Shown here: positions 11,859 through 21,516 of the stretch, one piece after another
Layout: each line of letters begins with the position of its first letter
Position numbering within the stretch: the stretch's first letter is position 1
Source of the DNA: Sarcomyxa edulis
Lineage: Eukaryota > Basidiomycota > Agaricomycetes > Agaricales > Mycenaceae
Assembly (NCBI GenBank): GCA_009761415.1
Contig: QUOL01000028.1
Span: forward strand, 62,001-126,000
Direction of reading: 5' to 3'
Length of the DNA: 64,000 nt
The notes under the pieces: model-generated
Seen by the model: the letters and a program-made list of their open reading frames with translations, nothing else
The model's database searches: none
Told to the model about the DNA's origin: nothing
Program-made: the position numbers and the translations under genes

Positions 11859-12359
11859 GCAATATGAGAAACAATTACTTGCAACCAAATAAAAAAAACC
11901 TCTGCCTCGTCCTCTGGAGGCTTCACACCATCAGGAAAAATTACTTTGGTCTTAGGACATCTCAAAGTGCTTTAAGTCATCTCAAGTCACCAAGTCACTC
12001 AGGTCACTCAGGTCATCCCAAGCAGCCCTTAAGTCAATTGAAATAATTCCTGAACCCTGTAATGACTTAGGGTGACCTAAGGTCACGTCCAAATCACCTC
12101 AGGATCACTTATACAGCTTTGAGAAGTGTGTAGGATTGGCTAAATTTGCATATTTTGATCGTTCAATTTACTCAAGTCAAAAATGAAGTTCAAAAAACCA
12201 AATTCTATTCAAACTATTCTATATACATCAGAAATACATCTAAACTATCTGAAAGAGCAGTACAGAGCGGTAAAATAAAGTAAGACAGAATACATGGAGA
12301 TAGGTGAAGGTGAAGATAGATACAACAAGCTAGAAACACAAAAAGAATGAAAAAAGATG

Positions 12360-12960
12360 TCCAGGGAGCAAGGAGAAGGTAGGAGGAGGTGTAGGAAGGT
12401 CCAGGGAGGTAGGAGGAGCAAGGAGGAAGTAGAAGAAGGTGTAGAAAGGTCCAAGAAGGTAGGAGGAGGTAAGGGGAGCAGAAAGAAGGTAGAAAAGGTG
12501 TAAAAAGGTAGGGTGAGGTAGGGGGAGGCAAAATAGAGGTGTAGGAAGGTCCAGAGAGGTAAAAAGAGGTGTAGGAAGGTCCAGGGAGGTAAAGGGAGGT
12601 GTAAGAAGGTCTAGTGAGGTAAAGGGAGGTAGTGAGAGGTGTAGGAAGGTCCAGGGAGGTAGGGGGAGCAAGAAGGAGGTAGGGGGAGGTGTAGGAAGGT
12701 CCAGGGAGGTATAGAGAGTAAATGGGAGGTAGGGGGAGCAAGAGAAAGGTGCAGAAAGGTAGAGGGAGTAAGGGGGAGGTACAGAAAAGTGAAAAGACAA
12801 GGGGACGGTGCAGGAAAGTGCAGAAAGGTGGAGGAAGCAAGGGAAAGGTACCAAGAGGTAGGAAAGCCAAAGGAGAGATACAGGAAGGTAGGAGAAGCAA
12901 GAGGAAGATGCATGGTGGTGCAGAGAGGTGAGAGAAGGAAAGAAAAGGTGCAGTAAAGCT
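12360..12960. repeat. Purine-rich minisatellite (AGGAAGGTCCAGGGAGGT units)
   Basis: Degenerate repeats of GTGTAGGAAGGTCCAGGGAG, almost free of pyrimidine runs on the plus strand. The Leu/Pro/Ser/Thr-rich frames read on the minus strand (for example 12214-12966) come from the low complexity and are not called as genes. Confidence 0.85.
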
Positions 12961-13464
12961 GACCAACTAAAAAGAAGGTCTAAGGAGGTCTAGAGAGGTA
13001 GGGAAAGTCAAAGAGAGGTGTAGACAGATGGGAGGGGCAAGGATCATCTATAGACAAAGCATATCAGCAGTGAAAATGAACAGGAAAACATACCAAGTCC
13101 AACCAAGCTGCCACGTCACATCATCCATCATCCATCATTCTCTGTCTCCCTACCTATCAAAAAAGTATACTAGTTGGCCAGAATGTAGGAGAATACATCT
13201 ATGATGATGCAGATGTTGAGGAAGAAGAGAAATGGAGGAAGCAGAAGGGAGGAGGAAGTAAGAGAAACGATGCGCTGGCAGCAAAGTTGAACAGTGACAG
13301 TGTGATGTCACGTCACAATGAGAGCGGATTTCTCTAAGTCCAAAAAGTTTGAACACGTCTTGTAGTTTGCTTTGTAATAACATGAAAGGTGCTTTCATGT
13401 TACTGCATTGGGAGCTTGAGTCTGCGCCTGGTACATAGTGCGTTGCAGCAAACAATACTGTAAG

Positions 13465-13555
13465 GTTCTTTAGTGTAGTGGTCAAGCGTCGTGATGTTTC
13501 GGGCATTTCGGCGAGGAATGCTGAGGTTCTGAGTTTAACTCTTGTTGCTCGCAAA
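13465..13555 (+). other. tRNA-like (A-box/B-box) segment inside TIR element copy 1
   Basis: TAGTGTAGTGGTCAAGC resembles a pol III A-box and GGTTCTGAGTTTAACTC a B-box, spaced like a tRNA with a long variable arm, followed by T-rich sequence. It does not fold into a convincing intact tRNA by eye. A different tRNA-like segment lies at the equivalent place in copy 2. Confidence 0.35.
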
Positions 13556-13845
13556 GTTTTTTCCAAATTTTACATGCATGTACTTGGTTTCTTTTTTTTA
13601 CACATTTATCATTCCCATCATATGTATAGATGGACATTGTCTATCTTGGCCAGAAGTATCTTAAAGTGCCACAGATTGCTTTCACATGACCTGAGATTCC
13701 AAATATTTGTTAAGTTGGCCTAACATGACTTGTATCGACCTAAGATGTTTTCTTACACCTTGGAATAACCTGGCTAATGTCTGAGCTCTCAAGTCATGTC
13801 AAGACAAAGGTGTTTTTCCAGATGGAGGGGCATTTTTACATACAA

Positions 13846-14350
13846 GCACGGTCAGAGGAGTGAGCTCAGACGGTTTCATTACGATTGTACAACCGCGTGC
13901 TAAAGCTGGAGCAACATTCCATGACCTGGAAGAAAGACGTCGGTGGTTGAGTTAAATTTTGAGAAGATCTGTCCACATGACGGTGTCAGTCCCAAAACTT
14001 ACCACATATTAATAGGATAGTTCCACGGGATACTGTCAGAGGGGAAACAGGAAGGGAGTGAATCGAGCAGTGTCATAAGCTAAGACTTTCGACAAGAAAA
14101 AAAAAAGAGGAACAGGATGAATAATTACATCTGACCACAGACGCCTATTGGTTCATGGCGAGTGAAGGAAAGCTTAGTACGGTTGTCCACTTCAATGGTC
14201 TGTCACCTTCGTATCAGGACTCGGATGCAGACTGTGAGAAGAGAATCTTTGCACGCACTTCACCAACGATCTTGTCAGCCCAGCCAGCATAGTATCGAAG
14301 GCATTGGACGCTATCTCCGATGTCAAAGTCTCTATCCTTCTGATCCTGGA
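13846..14350 (-). pseudogene. Aldehyde dehydrogenase fragment
   Basis: Minus-strand blocks match the NAD(P)-dependent aldehyde dehydrogenase family. They are VQDQKDRDFDIGDSVQCLRY then YAGWADKIVGEV (about 14350-14250), DNRTKLSFTRHEPIGVCGQ (about 14195-14130), IPWNYPINMW (about 14030-14000) and [20 protein letters not shown] (about 13920-13860), separated by short introns with GT-AG borders. These are the N-terminal half of the cofactor-binding domain, including the conserved PWN and KPSE motifs. The catalytic Cys/Glu half is missing: the fragment stops at the right end of the word-array element (13824). The region upstream of 14350 has no recognisable N-terminus. Clearly a relic of a cellular gene. 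Confidence 0.75.
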
Positions 14351-14760
14351 CAAACTCAATGCACCTGCTGCATTGGGCTGCCTGCAGTCTGTATGCATTT
14401 CAAGAGTTGAGCCAAGGATGGATGGACATCTACCGGATCCAACGCTTGGGTGACGTTTTTGACGTACAAAGGCATAGGGTCGGGACTTGAAACTGAGTGA
14501 GACCAAACACTCTAAAGGTTCACCCAACAATGAGTCGAGTTTGACTTGTCATCTGGAACCGTCGAGGAGTGAAACAGCCAAAAACACGAGTTTAACGACA
14601 CAGAAGAGATACAAAGACGGAACGAGTAGCGATGATGCGTTGATGAAGTGGATATCTCTGGAGAAAAAAAGGGAACGGAACCAAAAAAAATAGTGATCAT
14701 GTTCTCAGGTGGTGTTATGCAGCCTCCTCAGAAGTTGATTGAGTATCCCAACTCCCGCGT

Positions 14761-15951
14761 TCAACCGCGGTGCATACCAGAACCCGGAGCTTGCTCTGCG
14801 TCACGCCTCGCTGGTGTCTCGCCTTTGAATTTCTGCATCATTTGCTTCATTTTCTCTTTATACGGAGAAAAACACTTGTTGAATTCGTTGACAGATTGGG
14901 GAGGAGGAAGCAGGGTCGTTTGATACGGAAGAGCTGTTGTGCTTTGAGCGAAGCGGTCTCGAAGGAAGGGCATGATGGGATCTGTCGGGGGAATGGGTGC
15001 CGCTGGTGTCTACATGATTTTCAGTATGAGATTAGACAAATGCGAGCAGATATGGCCCTTACTTGTTTGCGTACAAAGTCCGACCTGCAGGGTGGCCGAG
15101 GCAGAGTTAAAGCAGGGGAGAAGGCAGGTATAACGGGGGACGCAGTTGGTTCTGGTTTGAAGGGGGTGAAGCGAAGAGATGCCAAGAAAGGTTCTGGGAA
15201 GGTAGAACAGAAAGGTGTGGGTAGGTGATTGACACCGGTGCGAGTATCATATTTCTTGGCTCGTTCTTCTTGTATCCCTGAAAACACGTCGTGTTCGTTT
15301 GCTTGCAGCAATTTAGCCCAAGATTGCACAACGGCCATAGACGGATCTAGGAGAGGTTCATATAGTGTTGCGAGCATGTGGATTTTCTTGGGTGTCAAGG
15401 TTGGATATGCGGCTGTTTCCCAGATAGATTAGTGACAAAACTAAGACAGCTGTTGAGAGGTAGATACCATTGCTACTGGTAGAAGCACCAGGACTCATAG
15501 AGGCATAAAAAGGGGTATTAGGGCTTGTTGGGCTGATGGTGGGTGCAAGAGATTTGAGGCCAGATGTTTGTGATACACTGGCGGCATTTGCATTTGACTC
15601 CAAAAGTTGTTTTCGCCGTTTCTTGAACCAAGCCCGTAGTTTAGTTTTGTTATATTGATTGTTGTGGCCGGAAATCTTTGAGGAAGGGACTGTAAGACCG
15701 GAATAAAATCTCTAGTTTTTGCGAGACTGACTTGGATATGTTGTAGCAGCTCTGTTTCTTCAGTGTCAGTGGGTAATTGCAAGTTGCGGTCCCAAAAGTC
15801 TGCGAAAACGAGAGATGCATCGTGAGAGACGCGGTCTAGGGGTATTGTCGGCTATTTATACCTTGTAAGACCGCCATCCCTGGTCTCGTTAGACGCTGAG
15901 ATGTAGGTTTCTTGGCCTTGGGTTGCAATACTGATATCGGGGGTAGTTCCA
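14761..15951 (-). CDS. Small spliced gene with a homeodomain-like recognition helix
   Basis: Minus-strand gene starting at ATG 15951 (MELPPISVLQPKAKKPTSQ). A 60-nt intron ends cgcag near 15800, then DFWDRNLQLPTDTEETELL. The next exon block (about 15645-15475) holds KLRAWFKKRRKQLLESNA, which resembles helix 3 of a homeodomain (WF..RR). It is followed by a Ser/Pro/Thr-rich stretch, then after an intron AAYPTLTPKKIHMLATLYEP and QSWAKLLQANEHDVFSGIQE (about 15425-15290). The last exon runs to the TGA at 14761 (MKQMMQKFKGETPARRDAEQ). The usual N51 position reads Lys, so DNA binding by the classic mode is doubtful. The join between the second and third blocks needs a frame change I could not resolve, so a frameshift or unseen intron is possible. 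Confidence 0.45.
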
Positions 15952-15959
15952 TTTTGGCC

Positions 15960-17265
15960 GTGAAAAAAGAGGGTGGAAGGGAGAGCAGAGAGGAAAGAAA
16001 AAATGTCTGGGCTTATGTTGCTAGATCACTGATCCTCCTGATCGGTGTATGTCGACTGAATTGAACTAACTTCAGGGGGACGGTGTTGTTACAGGATCTG
16101 GGTCGAGGTGGAGGGGAGAAAGAAAGTACAAAGGACATCTTTGTCTTTGTCCGGATTATATATGCCTGAGAGTGGCTTTGCTTTGTCTTCTTTTGTGTCA
16201 CCATGTGGAAAACCGTGAGTTTAAATTTTTTCTGCAACGGTATTTCAAAAATGGGCACAAAACCAATGGACATCTTAGTGTGTGATTTTTTTTCACAGCC
16301 TCATTCTCCTTTTCATTTGTGGCATCCATCCCAGACTTACTGTTCTTTCTTGTCTGTGACCAATCAGTGAAGCTCCACTCCAGTGCTCTTTTCCATGGCC
16401 TATAGGTGTTTCTTTGAAGGACATGGCCACCTCGAAAGAGCCCAGCAAATATCCAATTCAGAATCAGAGTCTTTTCAGGTCCAGATTGGATGCAATTTCC
16501 AGTGGAAGGGGCACAGTACACCGTGTGCAATCCTAGTATACCATGCATGTTATTGGTCTGACCTGCTTGAAGCATCTGAATCAAGTTTTCAGAAGTGTTT
16601 CATGTTGCACAACACAAAAGTCCGGTCAGTACTAGGTCAGAAAAACAGAAAACATGACAATGGCCGGATTATACTCCTAGACACTGAAATAGGGCGTTAT
16701 TTAGCCCCCTATTCCAACACACAAGCAATTTCTATGTTTCTTATCCGGGAATAGGGCGTTCAGTCATGAAATGTCACGGAATAGGGTGTTTTGTGACTAA
16801 TAACTCAAAAGTTGGAAAATGCCGCATTTTCCAATTTGAAAGGTTTGGGGCTACGCCAAGGTACTCCAGTATACAATACATCATAAATTTTATATCAGCG
16901 CGAGCGTATACGTCTTGGCTTTCAGAAAATATAAAAATATCATGTATGTATATTTGGTGTTATTATTTTCCAGCCACAAAGATTCAGAGGTACCAAATGG
17001 GAAATTGGTGATACCACCAGGCTACGCCAAGGCAAAGGAAGAAGAAAACGCGAAATGTTTTGACTTAGGGATACGCTATATGGTCATGTGACACCCCTCC
17101 CAAAAGCATTGGTGACCATGTATAGCGCATAGTCTATAATACTGCATTTAAGTTTGGCCCATATTTTATTGTTCGTTGCAAGCGGGTGATGTTGTCAGCG
17201 GCTGAATCCTCTATGTGCCTTTCAAAAGATGGAGGGATGTATCCCTCCATCCTCCCTGAAAAATT
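15960..17265. other. Gap with no supportable gene; short GAATAGGGCGTT repeats
   Basis: Nothing convincing is coded here; frames such as 16198-16584 (minus) lack domains or splice support. GAATAGGGCGTT-like motifs recur at about 16690, 16748 and 16780. A palindrome GGAGGGATGTATCCCTCC lies at 17231-17248, just left of the dispersed repeat. Confidence 0.5.
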
Positions 17266-17270
17266 TCACA

Positions 17271-18115
17271 TTACGAGTCCTTATGTTTACATAAGAGAAA
17301 CTCGTTCTTCACTTCACACAGGGCCATTTCTTAACCCCCCCCCCGTAACGAAAACCGTCGACATGTGGGAAAGTTGATGTCATTGATGTTTTTTGAAAAG
17401 TTGTATTGAATACGGAGAACTCCGCTTCAGTTTGTAGTCTTTTTCGGCTGTTGCCGGGCCTTTTACTGATACTCTTCAATGTTCATTAGATTGTTGAGAG
17501 CCAACTCGCGGAAAGTGGGTATATATGGAAATATCCGAGTTCCGACGGATATACTTCCCTGTGGTTCCAAGTTCGAACCACATTGTGAGACTTTTCTTAT
17601 TCTTTCCTTTCTTCGATCCTGTGTATTCTGAGTTTGTGTTGGGAAGATGTCATATCACTCGTTAAATTTCCAGATCATCAAGGACTAGGATGTCTTACAT
17701 TGTGGTTTGACCAATAGTGTTGAAACTTAATTGGCCTTGTTGGACAAAAACAAAGACAAAAACAAAAACGGCTATGCAATGACGTAGTTGCTGTCTTTGG
17801 ATGGTGAGCGCCAGTTGTATCATAGTATTTTTCGGTCTGTATCTGTCCAGGTGCTTGAGCATGTTAGTAGCAATAAACAAGTTTACTCAAGGGTACTCTG
17901 TGTTGGAAGTATAGTTGTATCTGTGCAAAATGAGGGTAGGTCCTCCATTTTGACAACATGCTAAATAATGGTATCTGAGTTCTAGCGCTTGGTGAACAAT
18001 CTGAAATCGAAGCAAAAAGGTTTTGGGATTCTGAAGTTTTTGGCACTTTGCAGGTGATCAGGTCTGTAGGTTCATGCAAATTGTATTGGCATTCAGTTTG
18101 ATCGTTGTTAAATCA
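17271..18115 (-). repeat. Dispersed repeat, right copy (inverted partner at 5404-6240)
   Basis: Begins TTACGAGTCCTTATGTTTAC at 17271, the exact complement of the edge at 6240, and runs colinearly with the left copy. It then passes into a short degenerate run of the ATTCGAATTGAG minisatellite (18120-18175). Differences are scattered substitutions and small indels (for example a 6-bp extension of the AACAAAGACAAA run near 17750). Confidence 0.75.
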
Positions 18116-18179
18116 ACTCTTGGTGTTTGAATTGAGCATTCTGTTTGAATTGAGTGTTGTGTTCGAATCGAGCCTTGTT

Positions 18180-18780
18180 GTTCCGATGGTTCTACGTTCG
18201 AATCACGTTGTGAACTGTTTTTTTTTTTTTTTTTTTCCCTTTTTGAAGTTCTTGTAGATTCTGAATTTCTTCTGTTCAGAAGGCAGCTCCATCTGAAATA
18301 TAACCTTCATTTTATGAAAAAAAAATTGAATAAATTTCTTCTGTAAGAGCCGGTACCTTTTGCTCTGTATCTGTCCAGGTGATCAAGTGCATTTGTATTG
18401 CATGTGTAATGTTGGGTGCAAGTGAAGCTCTTGCACCTATCTTGCTTTTCTTTCGGTCAAGTTGAATTATGTATGTTTCTCAAAGTGGTTGACCGTTGCG
18501 CAAACCTTTTTGCCCTGCCCAAAGTCTGCCTCACCGGCCTTCTCGGCATTCCTAAGGTCACATGACATATCTTTGTGCTCATTGTTGGACATGACAAGAA
18601 CTTGTTTTGACTTGATTCTCCGTATCTCTGGGTTCATGCAATGCTTATACATGCATGTTTCAACCCCTAACGGGCACAAGAATGTGTATACAGGCAGGAA
18701 CAAGGATGTCTATAGAGTAAGGGGACTTGTAATGTGATGCAGGAGGTCAGGGGTTGGTGAAGGAATAGTATAGTATTCCA
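18180..18780. other. T-rich tract and unassigned sequence
   Basis: A second B-box-like GTTCGAATCACGTTGTGAAC (18192-18215) is followed by an uninterrupted T run (about 18216-18236), a SINE-like tail arrangement. No gene is supported between 18240 and 18780. Confidence 0.4.
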
Positions 18781-19199
18781 AACATCAGGAAAATGCACTT
18801 TTCCCTAGAGCACCCTGAGGGTAAGCCAGAGCTTCCCAGAGCTTCTCAGAGCTTCTCAGAGATCCCAGAGCTTCAGAGCACTCAGAGCGCTCTGGGAAGC
18901 TTTAGAGACAAGTTACCTTAGCCAGAGATCTTAAAGATGTCATGGGGTATCCTAGGGCTAATTCAGAGCAATCCCAGATAATCTCAGTGCTACTCTGGAT
19001 AATCTCAGTGCTACCTCAGATAACCTCAGTGCCTGTCAGATCTATTGAGTGTAGTTCAGAGCTTTTAGAAATATCACATTTTCTTGCATACAAGTCAAGT
19101 TTTATTCAATTAAACACATATATTCATGGTCTTCTAATACATTATAACTACAAGAGAGCTAGAAAAATAGAGGAAATAGTAGGGAAAAGGATGGAGATA

Positions 19200-19800
19200 G
19201 TATAGGGAGGTGACAAAAGGTTGGGAGGTGGTGAAAAGAAGTAGGAGGTGAAAAAGAGCTGGGGGAGGATGCAAAAGAGATGGGGGAGGGTGGAGAAAGG
19301 TAGAAAAAGGTTTAAGGGGATGAATTTAAGGTAGGGGGAGGGACAAAGAGGTGGGAAAAGGTAAAAAGAGGTGGAGAAAGGTGGAGAAAGGTGAAGGGAA
19401 GGTGGGGGAACATACAAAGAGGTGGGGAGAGGTGGTAAGAGGTAAAAAGAGGTAGGGGAAGGTGGAGAAATGTAAAGGGGAGGTGGGGGGAGGTAGAGGA
19501 AGGGAAAAAGAGGCAGAAAAAGATGGTGAAAGGTGAAAGGGAGGTGAGAAAGGTCAAAAAAGGTGTGGGGAGGTAGGGGAAGGTGATAAGAAGTAGGGGA
19601 AGGTGATAAGAGGTAGGGGAAGGTGAAGAGGGAGGTATGAAGAGATCTAAACAGGTGGAAGCAGGTGGAAGATGGTACAAAGAGATGGGGAAGGTGAAAG
19701 AAGGTGAAGGCAATATAGGGGAAGGCCAAAAGAGGTGGAGAATGGTAGAAAGAGGTAGAGGGTGATGGAGGGTGGTAGGGGGTGGTAGAGGGTGGTGAAA
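19200..19800. repeat. Purine-rich minisatellite (GGTGGGGGAGGTAGAGG-like units)
   Basis: G/A-rich degenerate units, the positional counterpart of 12360-12960 in copy 1. The Phe/Pro/Ser/His-rich minus-strand frames (19148-19729, 19312-19713) are low-complexity artefacts. Confidence 0.85.
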
Positions 19801-20282
19801 AGATGGTGATACATATGCAAAAGATACAACATATCTTCTTTCCCTGTTCCTGGTTTCTTCCTTCCCATCTCTAAGCTCTCCATCCTCCAGAGTTATTGGT
19901 AGGATCTAGAAGCAGAATATATCAGCAGAAAGGACACAAAAAGAAACATATCTACAGCAGCAAAAATGACAGCAAAATTGCCATGTCACCAATGGCTGTG
20001 CTCCAGCTTCTTCAAAGAGCAGATTAGTAAGCCAAGATGACCAGGAACACTGGTATTGAGAATGTAGATGATAGAGCAATTAGTGGAAAGAAGAGGGAGG
20101 AAGGTGGAAAGAGGAAGAAGGATGATGAGCTGGCAGCCAAGTTCGCTTTCAGAGTGATGTGACACCATCACATGTGCAATGTCACGTCACACAACGAGCG
20201 AATTTCTCTAAGTCCAAAATGTGTTTGCATAAGAGGCTATACCTCAGGTTGATAGGACGAAGATAGTCACACATATACATGG

Positions 20283-20372
20283 TCTTGTAGACTATTGGTT
20301 AAGTTGTCAGTTTGTCGAAGTCATGTGCCTTTTAAGTGAAGTGCTCGAGTTCAAGCCTTGCTGAATGCATTT
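20283..20372 (+). other. tRNA-like segment inside TIR element copy 2
   Basis: TAGACTATTGGTTAAGTTG resembles an A-box and GTGCTCGAGTTCAAGCCTTG a B-box, with tRNA-like spacing. It occupies the same position as 13465-13555 in copy 1 but has a different sequence. No intact cloverleaf is evident. Confidence 0.35.
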
Positions 20373-20654
20373 ATTTTCTTCGATGTTCTAGTCATCCGAA
20401 ACCTGTTTTTACTCTATTTTACATCCTTTTTCAATGGTATGCCAGAGCATCCCAGGGTGTCTGAGGTACCCTGGGAAACTACTTATTCCTAGGGCATCTC
20501 AGAAAGCTCTCAGACAACTCTCAGAGCTTCTCAGAGCTTCTCAGAGTCTCTCAGAGCATTCAGAGCTCTTAAAATACCCTGAGATGCTTTGGGATGCTTT
20601 GGGAAGCTTTTGGTTCTCTCAGAGCATGTGAGAGACAAGTGACTTTTCCTGATG

Positions 20655-21160
20655 GAGTGACAACATAGAACGGACCAGTGGCTGTAGCGTGCCGGATGTA
20701 ATAGGCGGTAGGCTGATCTGTGCCTACTACAGTGTTGGGGGCGTCCTCGAGGGGGGTAGTAGGAGGAGGAGGGGGAGGGGGAGGGAGAGGGGGAGAAGGG
20801 GAAGAAGGAGGAACAACGGGGGGAGATGAGACAAGGGTCTTCCTCTCATCATCATCTTCGTCGCCGGCGACTGAGTCTCCCAGATAACCAACATCCACAA
20901 AGTCCCCATCTTCGAGGGGAGGGTGACGAGTGACAATGTCGATAGCATCGATGAGTGCAGCCCCATTGGCGGGGCTGAGAGTGACCCTTGAAAGGGCTTG
21001 GACCAAACGCGCTTGAAAAGAGTAAAATACACGTTAGTGCTGATGCGAGAGGGTGAAGAAAAGGGTTTGTACCAAGAACCTCGTCGCTCTCTACACCAGA
21101 TGAAGCAGGACGGGCTCCAGTCGGGGCAGAAGACGATGAAGAGACTTGATCAGCAGTCAT
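20655..21160 (-). pseudogene. Retroelement-associated ORF, 3' truncated
   Basis: Minus-strand start at 21160 (MTADQVSSSSSAPTGARPAS), a short intron, then VTLSPANGAALIDAIDIVTR with an acidic and Pro-rich tract and GPFYVVTPSGKV at 20660, where the TIR element begins. The following codons are repeat-derived. It lies downstream of the frame at 21445-21240 (MNLFSIPGHYSRLVALGGYP ... QVASWFTAHGIA), which resembles small proteins I have seen beside mushroom gypsy elements. No biochemical function can be assigned. Confidence 0.4.
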
Positions 21161-21239
21161 TTTTGATGAGAAAAAAATGTACGAGGCAACACGCTATCTT
21201 CGAACTCAACGTGATCAGGGCTGGAGCTCCGATTCAACG

Positions 21240-21445
21240 TGTTACGGCGGGAACGACAGAACTCGAGTAGACAATGATAGTCATACCCTTCTGTCGCGAT
21301 ACCGTGAGCCGTGAACCAAGACGCCACCTGACAGGTGGTAATATTCTCCGTCAAGAAGGGGAAGTGTTCGGGAGTTACGTCCAGAATTGGGTAGCCGCCC
21401 AATGCCACAAGACGACTATAGTGGCCAGGAATTGAAAACAGATTC
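21240..21445 (-). CDS. Small retroelement-associated ORF
   Basis: Starts MNLFSIPGHYSRLVALGGYP and contains TPEHFPFLTENITTCQVASW and FTAHGIATEGYDYHCLLEF. It probably joins the 21160 frame through a short intron, giving a single N-terminal region. The 'PGHY...HFPF...V..W...HGI' pattern looks like a recurring retroelement-linked family; this is recollection, not proof. Confidence 0.35.
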
Positions 21446-21516
21446 ATGGTGACCGTCAAAAATGTGTGATGTGTATGCGAGCGGAATGATACGCCCACGT
21501 CGCCTGGCGCAAGCGT

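Larger units (their letters stand above)
11929..13824 (+). mobile_element. Non-autonomous TIR element, copy 1 (AGGTCA-word type)
   Basis: The ends are short inverted repeats: CATCAGGAAAAATTACTTTG at 11929 and, reversed, CATCTGGAAAAACACCTTTG at 13824. Inside each end is an array of AAGTCA/AGGTCA/TGACCT words (11950-12110 and 13650-13800). The core holds a purine-rich minisatellite (12360-12960), a block with CAGCAAAGTT...GTCACGTCACAATGAG and GCGGATTTCTCTAAGTCCAA (about 13260-13350), and a tRNA-like segment (13465-13550). The core order and several blocks match copy 2 at 18783-20654, and the lengths are almost equal (1,896 and 1,872 bp). No transposase gene. No clear target duplication. Confidence 0.7.
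18783..20654 (+). mobile_element. Non-autonomous TIR element, copy 2 (CAGAGC-word type)
   Basis: Terminal inverted repeats CATCAGGAAAATGCACTTTT (18783) and, reversed, CATCAGGAAAAGTCACTTGT (20654) match those of copy 1. The arrays inside the ends are built from CAGAGCTTCTCAGAGC-type words (18805-19060 and 20430-20640) rather than AGGTCA. The core is homologous to copy 1: CAAGTCAAGTTTTATTCAA, a purine-rich minisatellite (19200-19800), ATATCAGCAG...AAACATA, GCTGGCAGCCAAGTT, GTCACGTCACACAACGAGCG and ATTTCTCTAAGTCCAAAA (about 20185-20220), then a tRNA-like segment (20283-20370). It abuts and probably truncates the retroelement ORF that ends at 20655. Confidence 0.7.

Noticed and set aside
12214..12966. 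Long Leu/Pro/Ser/Thr-rich minus-strand frames (also 19148-19729) that look like membrane or secreted proteins
   Set aside because: They are the complement of purine-rich minisatellites; all frames are open because stops are rare in such composition, and the two copies do not conserve a protein.
16198..16584. 128-aa minus-strand frame
   Set aside because: No domain, no introns or context; the length is within chance for this region.
20660..20740. Second viroplasmin-type domain (GPFYVVTPSG) at the truncated ORF
   Set aside because: Only the first strand-like motif is present before the TIR element, so it cannot be told from chance.
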